Assembly: GCA_963634745.1 (NCBI GenBank)
Contig: CAVHCX010000003.1
Location: 1-64,000 of the forward strand
Direction: 5' to 3'
DNA: 64,000 nt
Origin: CAKRJP01 sp963634745
GTDB lineage: Bacteria > Bacillota > Clostridia > Lachnospirales > Lachnospiraceae
The notes beneath the pieces were generated by a model, which saw nothing but the letters and a program-made list of their open reading frames with translations, made no database searches and was not told the origin of the DNA. A program made the position numbers and the translations under genes. Below, one piece after another: positions 1 to 6,858 of the stretch (its first letter is position 1; every line of letters starts with the position of its first letter).

Positions 1-1406
1 AGGATTTTCAAGTCCATTTCTATATTCCAATTCTCGATATATTCTCTATCTAATCTAACCACTTCCTCAAAGTCCGTGATATCACTTCTTCCGCTTACCT
101 GCCACATGCCGGTTACTCCGGGCTTGATGGCCAGTCTTGCCCTGTGGTGGAGCTCATAGAGGGAGGTCTCTGATGGGAGGGGTGGTCTGGTTCCTACTAC
201 AGACATGTCTCCCTTTAGGACATTGTAAAACTGGGGGAATTCATCCAGGCTGGTCCTTCTGATGAAGTCGCCGATCCCGGTTTTCTTTGTACCATCGGGC
301 AGGATCTTATTTCCGATCACCCTAGGGTCGAAGTCTAGTTTAAACATCTTTCCATCCCCAAGCTTGTTGTCCTTCATAAGTTCGGCTTTTCTCTCCTCGG
401 CATCCATATACATGCTTCTAAATTTATACATCTTAAAGGTTTTTCCATTCTTTCCTACCCGCTCCTGGCCGAAGAAAATGGGGCCCGGGGAGGAGATGTA
501 GATCACAGGTCCTAAGAAGATGCAAAGGATCAGGGTAATGAGGCAGCCTACCAGGCCACCTGCGATATCCATGCAGCGCTTAAAGAGGAGCTGCTTTGCG
601 GATGCATAATTTAAGCTGGTGGTGAGTACTGTATAATTTCCCACCTTTCCTACAAAACGTTTCTTGCCCGGCATATCGGAAATATTTGCCAAGTTCAAAT
701 GCACCGTAACTCCGGTACTGGTCAACTGTTCCATCAAGCCTGCCGGATAGGGAAGACTGTCAGATACATAGACGAAGACCTCGTCGATCCACTGTCTGCA
801 GACATATTCCGGGGCCCCCTCCTCGGTAGCTACTACTTCCACACCCCGGATGGTCTTTCCTACCCAGTCGGCGTCGATCACAACAACTCCTGCCAGGCTG
901 TATCTTGCATAATTATTCTTAAGCAAATTTGCAATGACCGTATCTGCCAGGTCCTTTGATGTTACTACTAAAAGATTCCTCTTACCTCCGTCCTTCATTT
1001 GCTTTAGGATGGAGCGTTTTCTAAATTCTCTCATCCCATAGGTGAGAACAATGTAAAAGGCAATGGTTAAAAGGAGGGTGGCTCTTGAGAAGGCTGCCCC
1101 TTCCTGTAAGAGGAACAAGTACAAAAGGGCCAGGGCTCCTACCATGATTCCGTGGTTGACGGTCACAACAAAGTTGCGGTAGGCACCTCTTTTTAAGACG
1201 CTTTTCATGGTTCCGTATATAATGATCACCACAAAGTCGGCCAGCTCTAAGAAGACCGCCATGTTGCGGTAAATGATCTGGTCGTAGACATGAAAGCCAT
1301 ATCCGCTTACCCCATATGCTAAAATATATGCCAGCTGTAGGCAGATCATATCTAGCAATATGAAATCTGCATGTTTTAACCAGCCCTCAGAATCTACTTT
1401 GTACAT
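1..1406 (-). CDS. Polyprenyl glycosylphosphotransferase (exopolysaccharide sugar transferase), 3' end beyond window
   Basis: Initiating enzyme of exopolysaccharide synthesis: it moves a sugar phosphate from a nucleotide sugar to a polyprenyl phosphate carrier in the membrane. I translated the minus strand from the ATG at 1406, which follows an AAGAGGAAA ribosome binding site, and it stays open to base 1. The N-terminal part has several hydrophobic segments and a CoA-binding-like middle region. The C-terminal catalytic half shows GPIFFGQERVG, an FRSMY stretch, VGTRPPLPSE and KPGVTGMWQVSGRSD, all typical of the bacterial sugar transferase domain. About 468 codons are visible, close to the usual full length, so little is missing. 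It is the last visible gene of the surface polysaccharide operon and is preceded by an 8-bp tandem repeat. The sugar cannot be told from sequence. Confidence 0.9.
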   Translation of the reverse strand, partial: MYKVDSEGWLKHADFILLDMICLQLAYILAYGVSGYGFHVYDQIIYRNMAVFLELADFVVIIIYGTMKSVLKRGAYRNFVVTVNHGIMVGALALLYLFLLQEGAAFSRATLLLTIAFYIVLTYGMREFRKRSILKQMKDGGKRNLLVVTSKDLADTVIANLLKNNYARYSLAGVVVIDADWVGKTIRGVEVVATEEGAPEYVCRQWIDEVFVYVSDSLPYPAGLMEQLTSTGVTVHLNLANISDMPGKKRFVGKVGNYTVLTTSLNYASAKQLLFKRCMDIAGGLVGCLITLILCIFLGPVIYISSPGPIFFGQERVGKNGKTFKMYKFRSMYMDAEERKAELMKDNKLGDGKMFKLDFDPRVIGNKILPDGTKKTGIGDFIRRTSLDEFPQFYNVLKGDMSVVGTRPPLPSETSLYELHHRARLAIKPGVTGMWQVSGRSDITDFEEVVRLDREYIENWNIEMDLKI

Positions 1407-1454
1407 AATTTCCTCTTTATCTGTCTCTCAAACTCTCTAACTATAACTATCTTT

Positions 1455-1530
1455 CTCTATATCTCTATATCTCTATATCTCTATATCTATATATCTATAT
1501 TTCTATATTTCTATATTTCTATATTTCTAT
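1455..1530. repeat. 8-bp tandem repeat, about 9.5 units, upstream of the sugar transferase
   Basis: Four units of CTCTATAT are followed by CTATATAT and four units of CTATATTT on the plus strand, without interruption. The array lies in the 175-bp gap between the phosphatase gene (stop at 1582) and the sugar transferase ATG (1406), ending about 50 bp upstream of that start. The unit is not a multiple of three, but the array is outside both reading frames. Copy-number change would therefore alter leader length or spacing, not frame. Confidence 0.85.
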
Positions 1531-1581
1531 GTCTTTCTTAACTATATCTTTATCTTTCTATCCATTCTATTTATATTCATT

Positions 1582-2340
1582 TTATCTATCTTCATCCAGT
1601 TCTCTCCCAAAGAGTCTCTCGGGATTTTCCTGGAGTATCTTTCGAAGTCCATGGTCTCCTCTTTTTTTCCAAATGAGTCTTGCCGCCTCTTCTATATGCA
1701 CGCTGCGCTTGTCTATATTATGTGCATCCGTGCCTAGGAGATCTACATAATTCTCTGTCAAGGCCTTGGTGCAATAAATTTTCTTTGCCAAGCCTTCTTT
1801 TCCAATGAGACTTTTGCAATTAACTTGCAGTTTGGCTCCCTCTCTTTTTAAGAAGCCCAGTCTTTTGATATTTTTTCTGAGGCACTCATATCTCTCAAAG
1901 TGGGCTAGCACCGGGATAAATCCTGCCTCTGTCAACTTTCTTATAGTATTTCTTATATTTTCAAAGCTTTCTGTATAAGAAAACTCCACTAAAACCGCCT
2001 GTCCCTTAGGCATACGATAACGAGGATCTTCAAGCACCCGGTGGATCATTCCGGGGTCTGCATAGTATTCGCATCCTAAGTAAAATTCCATGTCCGGATA
2101 TTTTTTCGATGCCCGTCTTAGGACCTGGTCAAATATTTCCTCTTTGGCATCCAGGGAGATCTCAAAGAGGCCTTTTCTATAGTGGGGGGTAAATACGATT
2201 TTTCGGACCCCCTGCTTATATTCCATTCCAATGAGCTTCATGGTCTCTGCCACAGAAGACGACCCGTCGTCTACGCCGGGTAAAAGATGGCAGTGTACAT
2301 CCCAGTATCCTATGATCCTTTTTTTAGCCCCCTCGCTCAT
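1582..2340 (-). CDS. cpsB: PHP-family tyrosine-protein phosphatase (CpsB/YwqE type)
   Basis: Metal-dependent phosphatase that removes phosphate from the partner tyrosine kinase of capsule/exopolysaccharide systems. The PHP fold is evident from DVHCHLLPGVDDG at residues 14-26, HFERY at 147-151 and GTDAHN at 203-208, which supply the metal-binding His and Asp residues. At 252 aa it has the normal length and no signal peptide, so it is cytoplasmic. It is encoded in the same direction as the tyrosine kinase at 5846-6535, its expected substrate. A hairpin at 2383-2404 separates it from the surface protein gene, so it may depend on read-through or its own promoter. Confidence 0.92.
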   Translation of the reverse strand: MSEGAKKRIIGYWDVHCHLLPGVDDGSSSVAETMKLIGMEYKQGVRKIVFTPHYRKGLFEISLDAKEEIFDQVLRRASKKYPDMEFYLGCEYYADPGMIHRVLEDPRYRMPKGQAVLVEFSYTESFENIRNTIRKLTEAGFIPVLAHFERYECLRKNIKRLGFLKREGAKLQVNCKSLIGKEGLAKKIYCTKALTENYVDLLGTDAHNIDKRSVHIEEAARLIWKKRGDHGLRKILQENPERLFGRELDEDR

Positions 2341-2382
2341 ATCTTCATCCCCTGTAAAATAATTTTTTTCTTCAACTGGAAA

Positions 2383-2404
2383 GTGGGACTTTTTAAAGTC
2401 CCAC
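2383..2404 (-). terminator. Perfect 10-bp hairpin between the surface protein gene and cpsB
   Basis: The arms GTGGGACTTT and AAAGTCCCAC are perfectly complementary around a 2-base loop. The hairpin lies 3' of the surface protein gene on the minus strand. The following U-tract is short, so it may be a leaky terminator or an RNA-stability hairpin that sets the ratio of surface protein to the downstream genes. A smaller hairpin, GTTCTAT/ATAGAAC, lies between it and the stop codon. Confidence 0.55.
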
Positions 2405-2434
2405 CCCCCCCTGTTCTATTTTTGATAGAACAAA

Positions 2435-3175
2435 TTATGCGTCTCTTCTTCTAGCTGTTACGCACATTCCAGCTGCTGCCATAGCTGCTACAGCAAGCAT
2501 CATCTCAACGATTGGTGCTGCACCAGTCTTTGGAGAAGTTGTTCCTGAAGTACTTGTTGTACTTGTAGAACCTGTTCTTGTGCTTGTGCTTCCGGAAGCT
2601 ACTGTTGTAGATGCGCTATTGTTAGCCGCCTTCTCTCCACTTGTGATAGAAGTATCAGACTTCTTATCATCGGTAGAAGGTGTAGGTGTAGCGCCCTTCT
2701 CTACGTAGAAGGCAACCGGTGACAGAGTATTAAATTTAACTCTTACCAGGCCTGCTTCCAGTACAGACACTTCTTCTTTCTGCCATGCCCCGTTTACGTA
2801 GTGAAGCACGATAACCGTGTCTCCGGCGCTAACCTCAGGCAAGCTGAAAGTAACATAGATTGGCCAGTCAATCAGGTCTGCATCGCCTGCTACTACCAAG
2901 TCCAATACACTTACGCAAGTAAATGCAGATGTATTGGCCTCAGGAGCTGCTTCCTTCAAGGCTTTAGCAGGATCTGCCTTTACCTCGTCTGCTGCTGCCT
3001 GCTGCTCCGGAGTGTCAAAAGTTTCCTTTTTAACAATCGCAACTGACTCACCATTTGCATCTACTACAGATTCAATAACGGTAGTATCTGCTGTAGGACT
3101 TCCAGCGGCAAAAGCTGTTGTTGCCAATCCAAAAGTCATAACAGCTGCCAATAATACAGTGACTACTTTCTTCAT
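2435..3175 (-). CDS. Secreted surface protein with C-terminal SPKTG sortase signal
   Basis: I do not recognise the ectodomain. Residues 1-23 form a clear signal peptide (KK, hydrophobic core, cleavage near AFAA). The mature part runs to about residue 158 and contains a beta-rich stretch (IDWPIYVTFSLPEV, VIVLHYVNGAWQ) resembling repeats of other clostridial surface proteins. Residues 160-213 are a Ser/Thr-rich linker that would span the wall. Residues 214-218 read SPKTG, followed by a hydrophobic segment and the basic tail ARRRDA: a cell-wall sorting signal. The motif matches the (S/N/P)PxTG type used by clostridial class B sortases, and such a sortase lies at 4270-5046. A strong AGGAGA-type RBS precedes the ATG. 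Confidence 0.8.
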   Translation of the reverse strand: MKKVVTVLLAAVMTFGLATTAFAAGSPTADTTVIESVVDANGESVAIVKKETFDTPEQQAAADEVKADPAKALKEAAPEANTSAFTCVSVLDLVVAGDADLIDWPIYVTFSLPEVSAGDTVIVLHYVNGAWQKEEVSVLEAGLVRVKFNTLSPVAFYVEKGATPTPSTDDKKSDTSITSGEKAANNSASTTVASGSTSTRTGSTSTTSTSGTTSPKTGAAPIVEMMLAVAAMAAAGMCVTARRRDA

Positions 3176-3287
3176 TTTAGGTCTCTCCTTTCATAATATT
3201 TGCAATATTCTACAGGCATGCTGCAGATATTACATGCATTTTCTATTTCAAATTTTAGGATAATGTCATATTTTTATAAGACCTTGT

Positions 3288-4280
3288 CTAGTCCACTTCC
3301 GTGTAGAAGTTTTCTATCAGCATCTCCCTAAGAGAGGTCTCATCTATATGGAATTCTTCATATTTATCTCCCATAGTGGTTTCACCGGGAAGATAATGAA
3401 TGTCATCCGTCTTGTATTCGTAATTTTTCAAGGCTTCCAATTCTTTCGCATCCAGGTCTGTAAGGATATATTTGTCCAGGAAAGGCGAAAGGGTATCATA
3501 GAGGGACGACCCGCTTTGATTTTTCATCTGGCCGATCATGGCTGTAATATAAGTGGTCTGCCTCCGCATCCTGTCTGTGACACTGTCAAAGACGGTGATG
3601 TCTCTGTGGCGGACATAGGTTTCAGCCAAGTCTCCCTTTAGGACCACATCGGTACCTGCCTTAAAAGAGGCATCCACGGCCTCATCTGCCTCAGTCATGC
3701 TTACTTTCACGCCCCCTAAGGCATCGTTGATCTCTGAGATCCCATCTACAGAGAGGGATACATATCCATCAATCGGGAGATCATAGAGCATGCTTCCTAC
3801 AGTTTTTTCTGTAGCCCAACAGCTTCTGCTTCCCCCGATGCAGTAGGCATACTGGGTGGCCAGCTGTTTTTCGATGGTTTTATAGGCACTTCCTGACACA
3901 TCATAGACATCTACCTGGGTCATGGAATTACGATTAATCTGCCAGATGTTGGCTTCCTTGGTTTCCTGGTCTAGGGACAGGATCATAATGCAGTCTGCCT
4001 GACCGGCTTCCCCCGGCATATAGGTCTTGTCAATGTCATCTGCCTTGTCTATTCCCAAAAAAAGGATATTGGTCAAATTAGAATTATACTCATAGGTTTT
4101 TCCATTGTATTCTATCCGGTCCTTGCCCGCCTGGGACTGGGACTGGGTGGAAGAATCCGCCCCGCTGGGTTTACTAGCTTGGCTTCTTCTATCCTTTACA
4201 ATGAGGCCTACCGCCACCACCGTCAATATGGTTAGGATAACCATAAGGACCAGGAAGATCTTTTCTTGTTTACTGTTCAT
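3288..4280 (-). CDS. LytR-CpsA-Psr (LCP) family protein
   Basis: LCP proteins attach undecaprenyl-linked glycopolymers (capsule, teichoic acid) to peptidoglycan outside the membrane. This one has a short cytoplasmic N-terminus and one membrane anchor (residues about 8-28), then a Ser/Gln-rich linker. The LCP catalytic domain follows, with ILFLGID, the QINRNSMTQV segment and the AETYVRHRD arginine motif. Its length of 330 aa is normal. The start codon overlaps the end of the sortase gene by 11 bp, so the two are probably translationally coupled. In this operon it would anchor the locus polysaccharide. Confidence 0.88.
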   Translation of the reverse strand: MNSKQEKIFLVLMVILTILTVVAVGLIVKDRRSQASKPSGADSSTQSQSQAGKDRIEYNGKTYEYNSNLTNILFLGIDKADDIDKTYMPGEAGQADCIMILSLDQETKEANIWQINRNSMTQVDVYDVSGSAYKTIEKQLATQYAYCIGGSRSCWATEKTVGSMLYDLPIDGYVSLSVDGISEINDALGGVKVSMTEADEAVDASFKAGTDVVLKGDLAETYVRHRDITVFDSVTDRMRRQTTYITAMIGQMKNQSGSSLYDTLSPFLDKYILTDLDAKELEALKNYEYKTDDIHYLPGETTMGDKYEEFHIDETSLREMLIENFYTEVD

Positions 4281-5046
4281 CGGTTAAGACCGCTCCTACG
4301 ATAAATCGTTGATCAGAATTATTGTTACAGGTAGAAAGTACAAGGACACGGTCCGCTACATTCACTGTCAAAGGATCCTCAAGCCAGGAGGGCGAGTATT
4401 GTACCGTGGATAAGGAACTTAAAAACTCCTTATAGCCATCGGCATTCGTACAATCGTAGGTATATAAAATATGTCTGTCATCATAGGTAATGGCCGCAAA
4501 GACTTTATAGGTATAAATGTGCTTAGCTGTATAAACTTCTATGGTGGAATGGGCCTCCCTAAAGGCTTCATCCTGGTAGTCTAGAAGGTGGCTAAAGTAG
4601 CTACCGTCCTTCATATTGTGGCCATAGAGGACAGTTACCGCATCTTCCAGAGGATCCTGGTTATAGCTATACTCTGACATGATAGCTCCCGGAAGTCCCT
4701 CCGTCCCATCCACCGTATGGTCTAGATAGTAGTCATCTTCCTCTTTATTTTGAAGGACCGGATAATCGATATCTGTATCCGGGATGCTAATCCATGCATA
4801 GATGTCAGGATTCTCCTGGTGTAGTTTATCAAAATCCACAGGAATCTGAAGACTTGTATCTGTGCTGTCGTCTCCTTCATCTGAGGCATCCGAAACATCC
4901 GTATCAACTGCCACTCTCTCTTTTAAGCTTTTATCCTTCTCCTTGGTATTCTGGCTTCCAAGCAGGGTGTAGGCTCCCACCCCAAGGGCCAGGACCATTA
5001 TAATCGCACAGAGCCAAAATATAATTTTTCTAGCCATGAATCTCAC
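4270..5046 (-). CDS. srtB: Class B sortase
   Basis: Membrane-anchored transpeptidase that links surface proteins to the cell wall. Residues about 7-28 form the N-terminal signal anchor, followed by an acidic linker. The sortase B catalytic residues are visible: His143 in YGHNM, Cys240 in LSTCNN and Arg247 in DQRFIVG. At 258 aa it is full length. The start used is a GTG four bases after an AGGAG; an ATG three codons later (5037) is possible. Its likely substrate is the SPKTG protein at 2435-3175, two genes downstream in the same operon. It sits among polysaccharide genes, which is less usual than a location beside heme-uptake genes. Confidence 0.92.
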   Translation of the reverse strand: MRFMARKIIFWLCAIIMVLALGVGAYTLLGSQNTKEKDKSLKERVAVDTDVSDASDEGDDSTDTSLQIPVDFDKLHQENPDIYAWISIPDTDIDYPVLQNKEEDDYYLDHTVDGTEGLPGAIMSEYSYNQDPLEDAVTVLYGHNMKDGSYFSHLLDYQDEAFREAHSTIEVYTAKHIYTYKVFAAITYDDRHILYTYDCTNADGYKEFLSSLSTVQYSPSWLEDPLTVNVADRVLVLSTCNNNSDQRFIVGAVLTDEQ

Positions 5047-5053
5047 TCATCTC

Positions 5054-5818
5054 CTATTGGCCGGATTTGTTCCGGCGCTTGGCTTCCTTCTTCTCTCTTC
5101 TGGCAAGAGCCTTAAGCTCTTTATCTGCCGGAATGGATCCCAAAACACTTACCTGTAAGAAGGTCTCGACATCTTTCTCTGTCTTGATCTCATCATTTAC
5201 TACAAAGCTTACGGTATAAAGGCCTCCTAAAAGTACAAGACCGGCTAGGATTCCGATTGCAACATGCTTATAGAGTCCGTTGTCGATGGGTTTTTCTGCA
5301 ACCTCAGGCTCTTCTACGATGGTCGGCTTATCTGTCTGGGTAATGCTGGCCATCTGGTCTACAGCTGCATTGGTTAAGGCTTTTCCCAATTTACAAGAAA
5401 GTTCTGCATCATCACTGGTAACAGTGATCTCTAACATACGGGTATCTGTCTTATTGGATACCGTCATCATCGCTTCTACTTCTTCTCTGGTAAGTTCAAT
5501 ATCTTCTTTTTTCTTCAGCTTCTCAATCGCGGTATCAATGACCGGCTTACTGGTCGCGATCTCTGCATAGTCCGAGGTAAGCTCAGACCCTAATTGCAAG
5601 TCAGCTACCGAGGTAATGCTGGTGGACTTAGACAACACATAAAGGGTAGCTGTGGACTCATACTGGGGCGCCTGGATCAAGGTAAAGCCCCCTGCCGCTA
5701 CTGCACCGATCACTGCTGCCAAAAAGAGAGTCTTCCATCTCTTAAGCAAATATTCAAACAATCGTACAAGATCAATTTCCACTTCCTGATCTTCTACCGG
5801 GATATTCTTCTCATTCAT
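5054..5818 (-). CDS. cpsC: Wzz/CpsC-type polysaccharide co-polymerase, kinase adaptor
   Basis: Membrane protein that controls chain length and export of the polysaccharide and activates the cytoplasmic tyrosine kinase. The N-terminal Wzz domain begins with VEIDLVRLFEYLLKRWKTL, then a first membrane helix (about residues 33-50). A roughly 130-residue extracytoplasmic domain carries the YESTATLYV signature, and a second helix spans about 185-207. The C-terminal tail is strongly basic. The 254-aa length fits Gram-positive CpsC/CapA proteins. It lies 28 bp downstream of the kinase gene, as in most Gram-positive phosphoregulatory modules. Confidence 0.9.
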   Translation of the reverse strand: MNEKNIPVEDQEVEIDLVRLFEYLLKRWKTLFLAAVIGAVAAGGFTLIQAPQYESTATLYVLSKSTSITSVADLQLGSELTSDYAEIATSKPVIDTAIEKLKKKEDIELTREEVEAMMTVSNKTDTRMLEITVTSDDAELSCKLGKALTNAAVDQMASITQTDKPTIVEEPEVAEKPIDNGLYKHVAIGILAGLVLLGGLYTVSFVVNDEIKTEKDVETFLQVSVLGSIPADKELKALARREKKEAKRRNKSGQ

Positions 5819-5845
5819 CTTTGATATCTTCCTTTTATCTGTAGT

Positions 5846-6535
5846 TTACTTGTCGGATTGTCCGTAGCCGTAGCCATAACCGTAGCCATAGCCCTTTCCT
5901 CCCCGGGTCTTCTCCACCTTGTTCATGATAACCCCCAGGAAATTCGGATTGGCATTCCTAAGCTGATTTACAATAGTCTGTGCCACCCTGTGACTTACGG
6001 TATTGGGCGAGACAACTAAAACAGAGGCATCGCAGGCCTTGGCAACGACCGCTGCATCTACCACCGGTCCAAGCGGAGGCGTATCTACTATAATATGGTC
6101 AAAATTCTGCTTCATCCCGCTAACTAGATTTTCAAAAACATCTTTGCTCAAAAGCTCTGTCGGGTTCTTGGCAAAACGTCCGGTCGGGATCATATATAAC
6201 TTCTTAATATTGGTAGAATAGAGGCAATCAGATCCTCCATTAATTCCTGCCAGATAGTGGCTGAGGCCTGCTAAGTTTTCCGGAAAATCTAAGCGGGAGG
6301 CCATTACAGAATTTCTCATATCTGCATCAATAAATAACACTCGCTTTCCATTCTCTGCAAAGCTCTTGGCCAGGTTAAAGGAAACCGATGACTTTCCGTC
6401 ATTCTCCCCACAGCTTGTCACGCAGATTGCCTTATTGTCCACACCTGTGAATTCTATATTAGTTCGTATTCTACGATAAACATCCTTCATTATGGGAGAC
6501 AACACCGTTTTTTCATGCAAAGTTATATCTTTCAT
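5846..6535 (-). CDS. cpsD: CpsD/CapB-family autophosphorylating tyrosine kinase
   Basis: Cytoplasmic BY-kinase that autophosphorylates on a C-terminal tyrosine cluster and works with the Wzz-type adaptor and the PHP phosphatase. Visible motifs are the Walker A variant CGENDGKSSVS, Walker A' VLFIDADMR, and Walker B in HIIVDTPPLG. The tail carries four to five alternating Gly-Tyr pairs (YGYGYGYGYG), the expected phosphorylation cluster; the DNA there is a short 12-bp-period repeat. It is the first gene of the operon, downstream of the promoter at 6661-6690. Length (229 aa) is normal. Confidence 0.92.
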   Translation of the reverse strand: MKDITLHEKTVLSPIMKDVYRRIRTNIEFTGVDNKAICVTSCGENDGKSSVSFNLAKSFAENGKRVLFIDADMRNSVMASRLDFPENLAGLSHYLAGINGGSDCLYSTNIKKLYMIPTGRFAKNPTELLSKDVFENLVSGMKQNFDHIIVDTPPLGPVVDAAVVAKACDASVLVVSPNTVSHRVAQTIVNQLRNANPNFLGVIMNKVEKTRGGKGYGYGYGYGYGQSDK

Positions 6536-6573
6536 CCGGTCTGTACCTTTCTATTTACATATTATTTATTTCG

Positions 6574-6616
6574 CCGACAAGCAGAGCCATATAAGAGATC
6601 ATCCACTCCCTTATGG
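6574..6616 (-). promoter_or_regulatory. Long hairpin in the 5' leader of the exopolysaccharide operon
   Basis: The arms GCAGAGCCATA and TATGGCTCTGC flank a loop of roughly 20 bases. The hairpin lies between the candidate promoter (6661-6690) and the kinase start (6535). It is not followed by a U-tract on the minus strand, so it looks like a leader structure rather than a terminator. No function can be assigned. Confidence 0.4.
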
Positions 6617-6660
6617 CTCTGCATCGACAAAATTTATATTTATACCATGTTCACTTCCAT

Positions 6661-6690
6661 AGTTTAGCCTAACAATCTATAGGTTGTCAA
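6661..6690 (-). promoter_or_regulatory. Candidate promoter of the exopolysaccharide operon
   Basis: On the minus strand a perfect -35 TTGACA (6685-6690) is followed after 18 bases by TAAACT (6661-6666), a weak -10. It is the only good sigma-A-like pair in the 323-bp gap between the ATPase terminator and the kinase gene, and gives a leader of about 120 nt. Confidence 0.45.
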
Positions 6691-6731
6691 GGAAGGTACC
6701 CCTAAAAATACGCTTTTTTGACTCAAGATAG

Positions 6732-6765
6732 AGAAAAGAGCCACAAGATATTGTGGCTCTTTTCT
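6732..6765 (-). terminator. Intrinsic terminator after the P-type ATPase gene
   Basis: A perfect 15-bp stem (AGAAAAGAGCCACAA and its complement) closes a 4-base loop. It lies about 95 bp downstream of the ATPase stop codon. The arms end in T-rich sequence on both strands, so it could stop transcription in either direction. Confidence 0.75.
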
Positions 6766-6858
6766 GACAAGGTCTCGCCCCCCCAGAATTTTTCACGACT
6801 TTTTTCACACTTTTCAGACAATGGGGAATTTGGGATGAAATTAATTTCATATATGCCT

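Noticed and set aside
6003..6221. Plus-strand frames opposite the surface polysaccharide genes
   Set aside because: They are shadows of minus-strand genes with complete domain motifs, and have no RBS.
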